Numbered from the stretch's first letter, positions 23,120 through 36,149 are shown. The stretch is 64,000 nucleotides of DNA from Chrysogorgia sp. JL179-B06 (GCA_035772405.1 JAYKKM010000372.1:128499-192498); one strand, 5' to 3'. Numbers and translations are program-made. The notes: generated from the letters alone by a model not told the origin.

Positions 23120-24054
23120 GTAAAGTGTTTATAAACCTAACGTAGTGGTAAGCGACAGTCTTTTTTGTAACGAGTCTTTCACATAACCGTCCTTTGCAGT
23201 TTCACTAACCAAGCGGCCATGTGTGTACAGATTCGTGCTTTCACCAGCTCACGAAGGCGAGAGTAACTCAAGTCACCCGGACGTGCAGAACGAATGCGAT
23301 AACCATCTCCGGTCATGATCAATGCCCGGAATAGGCGACCATCTGCCAACACCGCAAATTGTGCCATATCACAATAGTGTGCGAGGATGGCCACAGGACA
23401 AGTCTCACGACACGTTTTGCCAACAAGAACCTGTGCACCATCTCTAAATTGGTGTGTCTTGGAGGACTCGATAAACACCTCCACGTATGAATATCGAAGA
23501 ACATCGGAAAACATCAACTTCGACAGTTCGTCGAAACGAAGAAAGGCTGCGAAGGCCAACAAACAGATGGTCACTGACGAAGACCTTCGTTCCAATAGTT
23601 TGTGCAAATCGTCCACCGTCACCGGTTCTTTTTTGACAGAATGATGAGCCAACAAAGGTGGAAATGCTGCTAACGCGGCCTGGACCAACGGATGCGTAGT
23701 AGGGGATGGCTGCCCAGCTAGTTGATGAGCCCAGTTGATTGAGTGGACAGCTGTCGTGGCGGGGCAGGCGGTCCTTCTCATCTGCATTAACGAACGTAAG
23801 TACAACGCGACATGAAAGGGAGATGCAGGCATCACCGTTGCCGAGTGAGATCGGGCCCATTTCTGCCAACGAGTAAATCCAGCTTGATACTTCTCGACAG
23901 TTGAAGTGGCCCAAGATGCCATTGCCACCATTAGCAAGGACTCAGCCAGATGCTGTAGAGATTCATTTCCTGCAGAGATTAATTCACACCATGTTGGACT
24001 TGCAAAAACTGCTAGAAAAAAATAGAAAGAAAGATATGCCCAAGAGAGCGACAA
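23120..24054 (-). pseudogene. Tyrosine recombinase (DIRS/Crypton-like), box II deleted
   Basis: 291-codon ORF: an N-terminal SAM-like region (WATSTVEKYQAGFTRWQKWA, HVALYLRSLMQ), linker (VKKEPVTVDDLHKLLE), then box I CLLAFAAFLRFDELSKL with the first catalytic Arg. In intact relatives a box II H.LRSGGATAAA block precedes the tyrosine; here the ORF runs from SRLRELVKARI into THGRLVSETAKDGYVKDSL in another frame, so about 15-20 residues of box II are missing and the nucleophile Tyr (DGY) is out of frame. The recombinase would have integrated a DIRS-like retroelement or a Crypton; no RT is seen nearby. Dead copy. Confidence 0.75.
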
Positions 24055-24431
24055 ATCATGAGCAATAATAAATTGTTAATGCTTGACAGAAGCCGAGATA
24101 TTTTATACCCACCGGTCAAGACCATCATGCACTGCGGCTTTGATGGATTCTGACGAGAGCATATTTTCCCCAAAATATGATGAAGGTTAGTATTATGGGC
24201 TTTACACAACATTGTGGAACAGAGTTGTATATGTTGGACGCTACCTTGTGGGCTTGACAATTTGCCAGGGATGCGGTGGGGACATTTTGCTCTATATTTT
24301 TGTTTAGCGGGGTGTGCTTGGTAAAATCAGAAATAAGTAAATGGTAAAGCAATGATGGCTGAACGAGGTGAAACTCAATGTGAGTCTGATGCCGGTAAAT
24401 TTCGATCAAAGATACCATGTTATGTTATACG

Positions 24432-25392
24432 GAAATAATAATAATAAACTTTAATAAATACTCATGGCAGCAAGTGCTGAATTACGAGAATTTTACCGTA
24501 AGTAGTATAACTAGTTATGTAAACACTAATACAATATTATAATTAACTAATGAGCAATCGGACGTGTCACCAGGATCTAAGATTATATGGCTGTTTTATG
24601 GTATTATTTACATTTAAAATTGACTTCAGTGGTCCAGTTATTTTGTTCCTTCTTATAAAGCTAGAGCAGATATCAGTCCTTCGCTGGTGGAGGGTGAGCA
24701 GGTTGGCTTCTTTCAGACATGATTCATAAGATGTTATGTGTGGTTTGAATATAATCTGCATGGCTCTTTGCTGAACTACTTCGATGTTCTCACTCAAATA
24801 GGAAGGAAGCGCAGCCCAAACAGGAACTGCGCATTCCACGATAGGTCTAACTAGACTACAGTATAGGGTGACAAGATCGCTGGTGCTATTAATTAATTGC
24901 CGGATGATATATAGTCGTTTGTAAGCCTTTTTAACAATGTAATCACAATGGGTGGACCATGTAAGATTGCTACTGAAATAAACGCCTAGTAGTTTAAAGC
25001 ATAGAGCAGATTCTACAGGGCTATGGCCAATAAATAGAGGAGTTTGTATGGGAAGGCGATATAGGGTTGAGACCCATGCCTCTTGCACTAGCAACCTGGT
25101 GAATGTCATCCACAAGAAATGGCATTACACTAGGCGAGCATCGAGGAACTATTTCAATTACAGATAGATCTACGTATTTGATTCTGAGATTCCAACCATC
25201 AATCAGAGAATTAACTAAAATGGCAAAAAGTATTGGACCTAACTTAGTTCCCTGTGGAATGCCTCCATTTATCATTTTAAATTCAGACATTGTGTTGTTT
25301 ATTCTTACGCATTGGGAACGCTCTGTTAAGAAAGATCTAACCCATCTACCTATGACCGGGTGTATATCAAGGCGGATCATCTGCCAGGACAT
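24432..25392 (-). pseudogene. LINE reverse transcriptase fragment
   Basis: Minus strand reads IGRWVRSFLTERSQCVRINN, GGIPQGTKLGPILFAILVN (RT motif B) and LRIKYVD (motif C start, with the second Asp changed), then VESALCFKLLGVYFSSNLTW, YCSLVRPIVECAVPVWAAL and VVQQRAMQIIF. A frame change lies near 25050-25100. The 3' end is an AATAATAATAA tail at about 24430. The 5' side stops at the Harbinger element edge (about 25393). Confidence 0.8.
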
Positions 25393-25508
25393 TAGCGACC
25401 TTAAGATTTCACGACGCGGCAATATTTGCGAAAAGACTGGGGCGAGGCGCGTCCATGATCAAAAATACCTTAAGATTTGTTTCCATCGACACGAACGTGT
25501 GTTTTAAA

Positions 25509-26688
25509 ATGTCTTCTTTTAAGAAAGCTAGAGATGCTCTTCTTATAGCTTACGATGATTCACTTGTCTATGATGAAGAGTTTGTGGCACTATACGACGT
25601 TAGTCGTTAGAAGAATCCGGAGTTGCCTTACCATGAATACCCAAGTTTTTGTTTAGAAGAAGTGGATGAAGCTGAATGTGCATAGATTTTCGCATTAAGA
25701 AAAACGAAATTCCAATTCTTGCTGGAGTGCTGGATTTCCCAGACAAATTTACATGTCAACAAGGAACAGTTTGTGAAGGTGTGGAAGCGTTATGTATGGT
25801 TCTTCGTCGATTCTCCTACCCGTGTAGATACAGCGATATGCTTCCCCAATTTGGCAGACCAATTCCGGAATTAAGCATGATCACAAATACAGTCGTCGAC
25901 TACATCTACCAGAGACATGGAGAAAAAATAACAAGATGGAATCACCAACTACTTAGCCCTGGATCTCTCCGGCTGTATGCTGATGCAGTACACCGCAAAG
26001 GATCTGCTTTGGAAAACTGCTTTGGTTTTGTTGATGAGACTGAGGCAAATCTGTCGACCAGATCAGATGCAAAGAGCCGTTTACAATGGCCACAAGAGGG
26101 TGCATGCCTTAAAATTTCAATCTGTCACTCTACCTAATGGTATCATTGCCAACATGTTTGGGCCTATAGGTATGTAAAAAGTGTGAATCAAAAGTAACTG
26201 CGCTGCTATTAACATTTAACTTCTCAACAAATCTGTTCTTCTATATATTTTATAATTAAAATACTTTGTTATTAACTTTGTTATAGACTTTGTTATTAAC
26301 ATTTTTAGAGGGGAAGAGGCATGATGCTGCAATGTTGGTAGACTCAGGGCTACTATACGACTTGGAGCAATATCATTTTGCAATGGACAGTGCTTGTATG
26401 GCGATCCGGCTTATCCTTTGCGAGTGCACCTACAAGCGCCATTTAGAAACCGACAGTTAACACCAGCTATGGAAGAGTTCAACAAGTCTATGAGTGTCAG
26501 TAGAGTGGATCTTTGGGGATATTATTAACTACTTTAAATTCCTTGACTTTAAAAAGAACTTGAAAATTGGTTTAAGCAGCGTTGACAAGATGTATATTGT
26601 GGCTGCCCTCTTGAGGAATGCTCTTACCTGCCTACAGTCCAACTCTACTTCAGGTTGTTTTGAATTGGAACCTCCTACTCTTCAACAT
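25509..26688 (+). pseudogene. Harbinger (HARBI1-like) DDE transposase
   Basis: Starts at ATG 25509 (SSFKKARDALLIAYDD). Recognised blocks: VLDFPDKFTCQQGTVCEGVE, LRRFSYPCRYSDMLPQFGRP, then the DDE core CFGFVDETEAN (first Asp), VYNGHKRVHALKFQ, and after an intron at 26170-26308 EGKRHDAAMLVDSGL, then LYGDPAYPLRVHLQAPF (second Asp) and VEWIFGDI (catalytic Glu). Breaks: an in-frame TAG near 25609, frame changes near 25680, 26040, 26385 and 26490. The family cuts and pastes DNA at TWA sites with help from the Myb-like partner. Confidence 0.8.
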
Positions 26689-26691
26689 TAA

Positions 26692-27470
26692 TTGTATTGC
26701 ATTGTTTAAGAATGATCAAATAGAAGATGGCAGCCCATGTTTATATAGCCTGATGCAAACACCAGAGTGAGTTGGGAGAATTCAAAAGATTAATTATGTG
26801 AACCCGAGGTAAGGGTTTACAGAAATGCTTTTGAACTCATTCAAGTGTTTGCATCAGGTCATAAACACAGAGCATCCATTTTCTATTTTATGAAATGAGA
26901 CTAAGGAATGTGCCATGATGTCACCATGGTTGTATATAAACATGGTAATTGACCAATCACAGCATGTGTGTGATGCAATCTATAAAATAAATTATTATTA
27001 GAAGTCTGTAGCACAAAGGCATGGTATATGGACTAGTTGGCCAAACACATAGGTGTTTCAAATAATTATTTGAGAAAAACAATCATTAATAACATTACAG
27101 TATAATAGAATATGTAAAATTATATAACAGAACAGTATTAATTTACTTTATTCTGAAACTGCTAATCAATACAGCTCAAACTCTTTAATATTAGCATGCA
27201 TAATAAATATTAACTTCAAATAAACCTTTTTGATGCAGACATGATTCAGCAAATGTAAATGCCCTCATATATACATCACATGCATGTGTGTGATATATGT
27301 CTAGCATGTAAAATATATAGTTGGAAGATGGCATATGTTTGCTGAATCATCTCTACAGCAAAACAATTGTTGTAAAATATTCCTGCATAAATAACACATA
27401 CTTTTTAAAACTTAAAAACAGTTGAAAATATTAGGTGGCTATCTTAGCCCTTAGACTTATTCGTCTACAA
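26692..27470. other. AT-rich spacer inside the Harbinger element
   Basis: Lies between the two convergent genes; no ORF recognised. Confidence 0.4.
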
Positions 27471-27472
27471 GT

Positions 27473-28065
27473 TTAGCCAAAAGAGCCATCAATGCCTGTC
27501 CTTGCTGTTGCTGTTGCTGCTGCTGCACGAGCATCATTTGGCTTGCTTGAAATTGTTGACTTTGTTGTTTTTGCATTTCCAACATGTTCATTGTTTTCTT
27601 TATCCATTGCCACCCGTTCTCTTTCCAACCTCAAACTTTCTTCTTTTAGCAACCTTTCACTTTCGCCCTTTTCCTTTAAATACTGTAATGTAGAATCACC
27701 GCCCTTTCTCACTTTGCATTTCCTTCCACCTTGTTGATCTACATTCATTTTCTTTGTTTCTGCTAAATTTTCCATCGCCCTTTTTCTTTGTCTGCTTCCA
27801 CTTTTCTCTTAACCTCTGCACCAGCCTCTGCAGCAAGTGTTTCAGATGCCTCTTCGCGAGCATTTATCTCCTCCAAAATTGCATCTAGTTCTGTTTGCTC
27901 TGGGGAAATCCCACTTGCATTCTTTTCCTTACGGTATTTTTTCCTGAATTGTAAAAGCAATTTCCTGAATCTAACAGCACGTTGGTCAACCCGAAAAGAT
28001 GGAAAGTCTTGATGCTCAAGTTGTTTGGAATTGCCCTCGCTCGATCGACTTCTTTTTAGTCTCAA
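27473..28065 (-). pseudogene. Harbinger Myb/SANT-like accessory protein, C-terminal part
   Basis: ORF 27763-28065 reads RFRKLLLQFRKKYRKEKNAS, GISPEQTELDAILEEI and then a coiled-coil-like charged stretch; ORF 27473-27775 continues as MENLAETKK with a Gln/Ala-rich tail. The blocks (SGI.pE.tELD..LeEI ... DKEK ... AM.nLaETKK) are those of the Myb-like second protein of Harbinger elements, which binds the terminal repeats and brings the transposase to the nucleus. A one-base frame break separates the two ORFs at about 27765-27775. N-terminal Myb part is at the 28.1 kb side and not clearly readable. Confidence 0.6.
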
Positions 28066-28609
28066 AAAGTTTGGAAAGTAAAACTTCCTTGCAGAACTCT
28101 ACATCATGCTGTATTGTCCATTTCATAACAAAGCAGGTTCTACAAAACAACAAATTACCTTTAAATTATTGTGAATACATTACACTATCTGAGATAATTT
28201 TTGAGGTCAGTATTTATTGTGGCAAATACTGACAGCATACGGTGATTAGTCAACACAGGTTTTGATGTTGAAGCCATGTTTAACTGATCTTGTTGATAAA
28301 ACTATAAAAACCATAAAATCTGCAAGCATTGAGGTCATTTGATCAAGGAAAGATCCATACAATAACATTTTAACAAATAGTGGACATATAAGTGAAAAAA
28401 CACGAAGAAACTCACCGTTTAAAGCGTTGGACGTAAACAAATCCAAAGGTAATCTACGACGACGCGAAAATATGCTAAAACACGGCGTTGCAGACTCACG
28501 ACGCGTTTCAACGACGCCCGCGCATGCTCAGTTTTGCTAACATCACTTCCGGTCGCGTCGTACATGAGCGCGTCGTCAAATCTTAAGGTCCCTAATAATG
28601 ACGAACGAA

Positions 28610-29280
28610 CGCGATTTAGTTTCATATAATCTTTTTAATAATTTTCCGTTTCTTGTCTCAACAACATTATTCACGTTGTCTGAAAACATTCCCGCATCTC
28701 CCCCGGAGGGTGACGTAATGCACTGGGGTAACAAACTTGGAGTTAAGCATGCAAATTAATAATAACACATTTAATGTACTGTCTGCAACATACATAATAG
28801 GTTTAAACTATTGACATGTTATGTGTTATATAAAATATAACTGCTCTGGGACTAGGGGTCTATTAGAAACCTCACTTTAATGAAAAACTGAATAGTATGG
28901 AAGATTAATACCTGGTTCGTCTTCAGGGGTTGTGAAACCAAACACTGAAAAAATTGCGATAGGTCAGTAATATGTAGCCTGTAGCATAAACAGATATACA
29001 TGACTTGTGCAGTTGCAGGTGACAACAAAATGATGTGGAAAGGGGCAAAAGGATGCCAAAAATATCCACCAATATTTGAATCGTGTTGTAATAACGAATT
29101 GAAACAGAGAATTGTAATATTGTTCAACTGAAAAAATCCCGGTTGTAACAAAATTGCCGAAGAGTGGGTATCAAACTGAACAGAAACAGAGCATGTCACT
29201 GCATGCATTAATAATAATTATATCTGTAAATAAATTTGTGTCGTTCAAAACATGTCACTGCAGTAGAATGGAATAACGAC
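28610..29280. other. No recognised feature
   Basis: AT-rich sequence with only short ORFs on the minus strand lacking any familiar motif. Confidence 0.35.
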
Positions 29281-29549
29281 ACTCAGTGTTACCGAGGCCT
29301 GGTGAGACCAACGATGAAAAACGACTTTATCGTGTTTTATATTTACTATAAGCCAACAGATAAAATGGAACCGCTTCGCAGGTAATTGTTTCTTCGCCAG
29401 AAACATTCAATTCGTCAAGGAAGAATCTATCAGTCAACGACTGTATCCCTAACGAGTGTATCCCTAAAGTTCTGGCCTGGCGGAGCGGCTACTCTTCGTT
29501 GGCCAACATTAACATGCTCGAATGTCATGGCATTCAATTGTTTCACTAA

Positions 29550-30800
29550 ACCGCTAATTGCAGGTAAGATAACACCAGATATTGTTCTGGACTGCAAACT
29601 GAAAAGAACAGTGGCTCCACCTTCCTAAGAACAGGCACGATTTCCTCAGCAAGTTTCCAAGATTCGGCAGACATGTCTAAGACCCAGGGCTTCTTGTGGT
29701 TTGGTCAAAGATTGGTCGGACAGCACCGCGACAACTTGCCAATTCCACAGCGACAGACGCTCCAACATGTAAAATGTTGAGTTCCACCTGGTAGACACAT
29801 CCTGGATCAAACCCTTGGCATGATGTTCTGATGGCAGAATCTCTTTCACTTTGGCACGAAGGCCATTGGTTGCCAGACTGGATATTTTAAAGTGTCCCAC
29901 TAACTTCCTGGCAGCAGCAACCATCGTTTCGAAGGGTTGTCGACTCCTTTCTTCATAGCATCTCCAATGCATAAGTTGAGACTTATGCACAGCACAACCG
30001 ATATTGAAAGCCTTCGGTCTATCCTATGTGCCATCGATCATGTTACCAGCGAGACATATATTTGCGGCGTTATCATGTATACAGACAAACACGCGATGTT
30101 CAAGGCCAAATTCGACCATGGTATCATTGATCTCGGCAGCCAAATTAACTCCTGTATGACGATCAACGCTGGCTCTTGTCGGAGGACTTTACAGTTCATT
30201 CCCCATCTACGAAGAAAGTGCACTGAACAAAATAAGATAATTAGCACAGCAAACAGGTGGTGAAGTAGTGAACGTTTGGAACAAATTACAAGAAATTACA
30301 AGGGCATGGAAAACTGGTGCAGCCATCAGTCGTAATCGAGACGTCGGAGTCGATGTTTACCTTCTCCAGTTCACTCTTAGAGTTTTTATGCCGTTAGTGT
30401 GACAAGGCATGATCAGTTCACAGATTGTTTCTCTTTTCGGGATTTGGCAGGTTGGCCACGCATGTTTAATGAGGTCACGGAACCCAGCATCTTTGACAAT
30501 GCTAAATGGATGCAGATCTTTAACACAGACGTTTACAATATGCTCTGTGATGGCTTTTGCTTTGGCTCCAGATGGGTCAATTTTCTTTTGGAAAAAAGCT
30601 TGAAACTGACGGACTGCCAGTACTTGTTGATGCGCCTGGTTGATAAACTGTAGAGTGGCGTCTATTAAGATGTTCGCGAAGATTTGTTGTGTGGCCGTGA
30701 TGTCGAATTATTGCGTCGCACACAGCGCATGTCGCTGTTGTTTCATTCTTGTCAACGAAATGTTTCCAGACATCACTCCGACTTCGAGACACGAAGGACA
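29550..30800 (-). pseudogene. hAT transposase (ZBED-like), decayed
   Basis: The N-terminus at 30577-30792 is a BED zinc finger: SDVWKHFVDKN, CAVCDAIIRHHGHTTNLREH with the C2..H pattern. It continues in another frame as GAKAKAITEHIVNVCVKDL and RDLIKHAWPTCQIPKRE. Further on, 29646-29990 gives ARKLVGHFKISSLATNGL and DVSTRWNSTFYMLERL, the DWxxRW-like region of hAT proteins, then LAEEIVPVLRKVE. At least four frame breaks. Sequence at about 31120-31235, including TCGATTATATTTAATGACAA on the minus strand and AGAGCTGCGCCCG, resembles the 5' end region of such elements. Dead copy; terminal repeats not matched. Confidence 0.75.
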
Positions 30801-31239
30801 GACCGCAGTGGCAAAGCGTAAAAAGCTATGTTACAAAGCGCAAGTTGAGTGCCTTTCTAAGTTATCAAATTTTAAAACTTGTAAAAGCGTTTTCAGTTTA
30901 GTTTCAAGCTAAGTTTGCACGACTTTGACTTGACCCGTGAACTTCACCCGCTATTGTCTATTGCTATGCAAGTAATAATTCATCCTGATTGGCCCATCTC
31001 TAATTGACAGCCAATGAGAGCGCGAGTACTAAGAGAGAGGACAACTTCCTTAGAGACAAAGAATCAAAACAAGTCATGTTTCATATTTGATATACTTTAA
31101 CGCGATGAATTTCACAGCGACAATTGCATCATTCCGGTATCATGCTGTGTGCTGTTGTTTTCGATGATCCGATTGTCATTAAATATAATCGATTGTCTAA
31201 AAAATTTAATCGGGCGCAGCTCTAGCTGTAACAGCAGCT

Positions 31240-32050
31240 ATTTTACTCCTGGGTAAGTCACTCGCTAATATATAGTTAGAGGTCAAGTCATTTGAACGTT
31301 GGTTTTAAATTTATATCTAAGTAATTTCGAATTATCCCAAACTTCCTTGAGTCAGGTTGAATTAGGTTGTGTAAATAAAGCTTTTATAAAATAAAACTAA
31401 GAAATGTACCGAGACTTCATAACATGGTGTTTGTATAGCCTGCGCAAATACAGCAAATCACAACATGTGTAGGACACGGCAATTTTATTATGATTTGAAG
31501 GTTATTCAAACTGCTAATCAATTGTTACACAACGCTACATTCTTCCTTTTGATAACAGTATACCCAAAAGCTTTCCAATAAACTTGAAGGACGTTCGTTT
31601 GCGCCAAGGAATTAAGATGTCTATAACCAATTAAAAACTGAAGACTACAATTTGCCCCCTATATGGTAATCATTTCGACAATCCGTGGTCATGGCCCACG
31701 GACTTCACACTTCTGGGTATGCCTTCATGCAGAAAAAGGTAGTACTGTTTATATGTATGTGTACTGAAGTATAAGCTACAGTGTATATATCAAAGCTTTC
31801 CATTTCGTTCACTTGTGTGGGACATTTATTTGACTTGAGTCCAAACTTTTGCTGCTTGTTTAAGCTGTTGTCACTTTCTTCTCATTACTTTAATGACATA
31901 TTCTACTTTCTCGATAAGCCGCTGCTTGTAATGTTACGAAATGGAAAAAAACAACATACGACAAACTACTCCACAATAATTTCACTAAATCTTTTAAGAA
32001 AACTGGCAGTGAAACTTACAACGAAATAAACCAAGAAGCTATACAGATTG
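31240..32050. other. No recognised feature
   Basis: AT-rich; short ORFs only. Confidence 0.35.
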
Positions 32051-32054
32051 TATT

Positions 32055-32880
32055 CAAACTAGGCATCCAAGATAGCTACATCCCTACGACAAGAAACAAG
32101 CCTTCATCACTTTAAAAGACCATAAAGAAAATTTCGTAAACGCACCAAAATGTAGGTTGATCAACCAATCTAAAAGTATACTCGGATGTGCTAGCAAGCA
32201 AATACTAGAAGGAATAAACATGGAAACAATAGAAATAAACCCAAGTGCACCAATGTAGGAACTCCAGAAGCGTGGTTGACTGGTTTAACACCTTGAAAAA
32301 CAAAGAATGGAAAACAAAGAATCCTGTACGTTCACACAATTTGACATAGTCGATTTCTACCCATTTATTACAAGAGTTGATAACCAGAGCTATAAATTTC
32401 GCAAAATAATTCACAGTAATTAACCTGGAAGGTTTGGAAATAATAATGCATGCAAGAAAATCGCTGTTGTTTGACAAGAAAATGGCATGGGTGAAGAAGG
32501 AAGTGGGACCACATTTGATGTCACCATGGGAAGCTATGATGGAGCATAAGTTTGTGAGCTGGTCGGCCTTTACGTTCTGTCAATATATTGTCGTTCAAGT
32601 ATCAAGAATCGGAGATCAGTCTATACTGTGATGATGGATTAGTCGTTTTTCGTAACACCAGCAGCCAATCCGACCGAATCAGGAAAGGATCATCAATGTT
32701 TCAACGATATAGGACTTAGCATAACGATCCAAGTAAACTTAAAAGAAGTTAATTTCCTAGATGTGTCATTCAACCTCGAAAACCGGTTACTACAGGCCTT
32801 ACAAGAAACCCAATTAACAACAGTCCTTTCTACATTAACACCAACTCAAATTGGCAAGAGAATATGCACTTTTTTCTTGC
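32055..32880 (+). pseudogene. Penelope-like reverse transcriptase fragment
   Basis: Plus strand reads [52 protein letters not shown] (motif A) and SLYCDDGLVVFRN (motif C region, YxDD variant CDDG), then GLSITIQVNLKEVNFLDV. These are the blocks of a Penelope-like RT family common in cnidarians and molluscs, where a GIY-YIG endonuclease usually follows. Several frame breaks and no endonuclease seen; it stops near 32880 with NNSPF and NSNWQ-like remnants. Confidence 0.65.
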
Positions 32881-33239
32881 TTGGCCTTGGGAAGAAGTTT
32901 GGCCTTTTGGCCTCTTATCACTTGAAAGCAGTCGTTAAGAAATTTATTGACTTTAATTGTAAAAATAACTTAATTGTATGGTAAATGATGTAGGAGGTTC
33001 ATTTGTAATGTAAATTTCTGAGGATAATCATATGGGATAATCTAGTTGTGTTTTAGCCAATCACAGATCATAAAATTCAGCAATTGTAATGCCGATAAAC
33101 TAACCAATCACGAATGAATAAGCACTGCTTCCTCAGAGGTCCGCCTCAGCAGGCTAGTTATATAAGCGATTCAGGCGGTATGATCATAAATATTGATGAG
33201 AGTTTTGCATTATAACATATTCATACTCATGGCGTCAAA

Positions 33240-34990
33240 ATGAAGGGAGCATACGATAGTGGGAGAAAGTACAATAGAACGTGCGAAAGTAAATTCACGT
33301 GGGTCACAAAAGCTTTGGACGCCGGTGAAGATACTTTTTGTAAGCTTTGTCTTGCCACGATGAAACCTAAACAATCCAATTTAACGAAACACGAAAAAAG
33401 ACAAACACATGCAGCGCGTCAAACTTTCTACTACAATGAAGCCCATCCAAGTCATAACATGCCCGAAGGTTGCGGACAAAGTAAAGGTCGCAGAAATTGA
33501 GCTAGCCGTCACAATGGCATGTCATTCGGCACTTTTGACTATGGATCATCTCGGAGAGGTAATCGCGTGCAATGCGAAAGGAAGCAAACTTGAGAACATT
33601 AGATTGCACAGAAGGAAGTGCACAAAAATTTTGACAAATGTTGTCAGTCTGTCCAGCACTGAAGGAAGAGTTGATCGCTGATGTCCAGGGAAAGAAGTTC
33701 TCCTTGATTGTCGATGAAACAACCGATGTTTCTACTGCAAAACAGCTCTGCGTTATCGTACGGTATTACAGCGAAGCCGAGAAGAAGATCCTCACAGCGT
33801 TTGTTGACCCAATTCCAGTTATCCACACTTGTGCCAACGACCTTTTTAATGCCATCAGAGATTGCCTTGGCGAAATTAACCTCGAATTGGTAGACTGTGT
33901 TGGCTACGCTAGTGATGGTGCCTCGGTGATGGTCGGTGAACATGATTCAGTTTGGACAACTACAGCTGCTGTTGCTCCACATTGCATCAAGATGACGTGC
34001 ATCTGCCATTCCTTGTCCTTGTGTGTTCAGCATGCGTTTGAGAAGCTTCCCTCGAGTCTTGGATTCCTTCTGGCAGAAATTTCCAAGTGGTTCTCAAAAA
34101 GCACTGTAAGAAGAGAAGCATACAAGACGCTTTACGAGGTGATAGTCCCGATGATGACCAAAAGGCACCGTTTGAGATGTATTCCACAAGGTCGCTGGTG
34201 AGAGGTTATCTTCCGTATTCTCATGAATTGGAATGAGTTGAAAGCCTGCTTCATGACAGCACAACCAGCAAGTATGCAAAATGCACGTTACAAGGCACAG
34301 CTTCTTCTGGACATGCTCAAAGATCCGATCATGTATCTATATTTCCACTTCGTTTCACCTCTAGTCACAGAGTTCGATAGGGTGAATGCATTTTTCCAGG
34401 CTACAGATGCTGATCCAGAAGAAATGTACGCGGAGTTGAATTCACACAAGAAAAGTATGTGAAGAAAAACCATTTGCCATTGAGAAGTTTGATTTTGGTG
34501 GGAAATTTGAGTTCGAAGCCACGAAATATATCTCTTCCCAACAAAACAAAGCGGCTGCTGAGGCTAACGTTGATGAACTGAAAAACGGTGTCTAAACTTT
34601 CCTCTGGAAGCTGTAAGTCAAGTGGAGAAACGTCTACCTGATGCCCGCAATATCTTCAAAGGTCTAAGCGCCCTTCACCGAACTAAAGTACTTAATGCAA
34701 CGACAAGAGTTCCGTTCAGTCAGCTGCCGCTTCCTCATTTACGAGAAGAGAAAGCCAACGTGATCGAGGAGCAGTATAGAAAGATTGTGCACCGTGACTG
34801 GAAGGAGGAACCAATTTTCAATGGCACCATACCTGAAACAACGGTTGCGTTTTGGTCTCGGATCGTTCAGTTTCAAACTTCTCTCGGGGACAAGCCCGTT
34901 CGAAGAATTAGCAATGTATGCCCTGAACTGTCTGACCAATCCTGTAAGCAATGCAGTGGTGGAAAGAGTCGGGACATAAAGACTGACAAA
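33240..34990 (+). pseudogene. Second hAT-family transposase (DUF4371-like), decayed
   Basis: The start at 33240 has a zinc-finger-like CKLCLATMKPKQSNLTKHEK with C2..H2 spacing. ORF 33638-34201 contains KKFSLIVDETTDVSTAKQLC and YASDGASVMVGEHDSV, the catalytic-core blocks of hAT-type proteins carrying DUF4371, then MTCICHSLSLCVQHAF. 34223-34462 and 34622-34979 continue in other frames with LPLPHLREEKANVIEEQYR and FEELAMYALNCLTNPVSNA, the C-terminal dimerisation region. At least five breaks. Terminal repeats not identified. Confidence 0.75.
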
Positions 34991-35099
34991 ATATTCATAT
35001 TTCTCTGTTTAAAGTTTTGTCTTATCATTAAATATTTTAACATCCAGTTGTTTGTTAAGTTATCTTTTCCCCTTATTTTTCGAGTATAATGCCCCGGAT

Positions 35100-35608
35100 T
35101 CGGTGCACCTGTTGCTTCAGTTCCGGTGCGGTGCTCTTTTTGCTGACTGCTCAACCGAGGAATCGAAAAGCCCTGCGTAGTGGGTACAAGCTTGCAATAT
35201 GGCTTCTTTTGAAAAAATAGCAGTTTGGCCTCCAAACCAGACTTTTTTTGCATGTAAATGAAAGTTTAAAAGTGGACAGGTATTCTATAATCCGTACATT
35301 ATTCTGCTCCAACTTTAATGACCTCTATGGACAATTTTCAAATGGAGATCTACTACATGATATTATTTCTACTTTCATTCTTTAATTTAAGTGGATCGGA
35401 ATAGTGTAAAAAGGAACGTAGCTTTACAGGATAATGCATTTCCATGCCCTCACCATGCCTGTCAAGTATCTGATCCCATCCTTCACCAAAATATTCAAGA
35501 GTCTCAAGTGCTTGTCAGCGTCCAAGTATGTACCCTTGGGCCGAGAACAGTACCTTAAACATTCCTCTTGACATTTAAAGTAACTGTTTTTTCTCCGGTT
35601 ATGCCTAA
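35100..35608. other. No recognised feature
   Basis: No coding motif; lies between the hAT remnant and a MITE. Confidence 0.35.
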
Positions 35609-36143
35609 AGTGCCACTACGATGAAAATTCACCCCCGTCTTTTAGATTTTCTTCAGCATAGAATAGTATTTCAGGGTCGAAAGTGATCATCGATGTCAAA
35701 AAAAATTAAAAAATGGTATTTTGAAGTAAGTATTTTGAGCTCTGAAATCACTTATTTAGCCCACCATTACTAAAAACGTGTTCCAAGTGAGTATGCAATT
35801 TCAAAAGGTAATATTGATTGTGACGGTTATTTGTTTTCGAGTCTTTTTCGAGAAGTAGATGAAATGTTCAGCCTTTCAGATGAAGAATTTGAAAAAACTA
35901 CCTTGATTTACATGAAGAATTAGCCATGTGGAGTCTTTGCGTCGAGAATCTGACGTCACTTCGTTACGCTGGTCAGAACATGAACGATTAATGGCGGACA
36001 TAACAACTCCAGATTCTGAGTAAGAAAAATAATACTTGCCATCGTCGAATCGCAAAACGGTTTCGACCGAGTAATATTTAGAAGCTCTGCTTTATAAATA
36101 AGTAAAAATATCGATAGGTAAAAAATTTGATCGTAGTGGCACT
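35609..36143. mobile_element. MITE, TIR AGTGCCACTACGA, TTAA-type target
   Basis: Left end AGTGCCACTACGATGAAAATT is matched by its complement at the right end (AATTTGATCGTAGTGGCACT). The right flank is TTAA (36144-36147), the left flank CTAA, one change from TTAA. No coding capacity. Confidence 0.75.
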
Positions 36144-36149
36144 TTAAGA

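Larger units (their letters stand above)
25394..28593. mobile_element. PIF/Harbinger DNA transposon, complete outline
   Basis: The left end GCGACCTTAAGATTTCACGACGCG (24 bp, from 25394) is matched by its complement at the right end (about 28570-28593, allowing two mismatches), giving terminal inverted repeats. The flanks are TTA on the left and TAA on the right, consistent with a mutated 3-bp TWA target. Inside are a Harbinger transposase (+, 25509-26688) and a Myb/SANT-type accessory protein (-, 27473-28065), the standard two-gene layout. Both genes carry breaks, so the element is no longer autonomous. A LINE lies directly against the left end. Confidence 0.8.
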
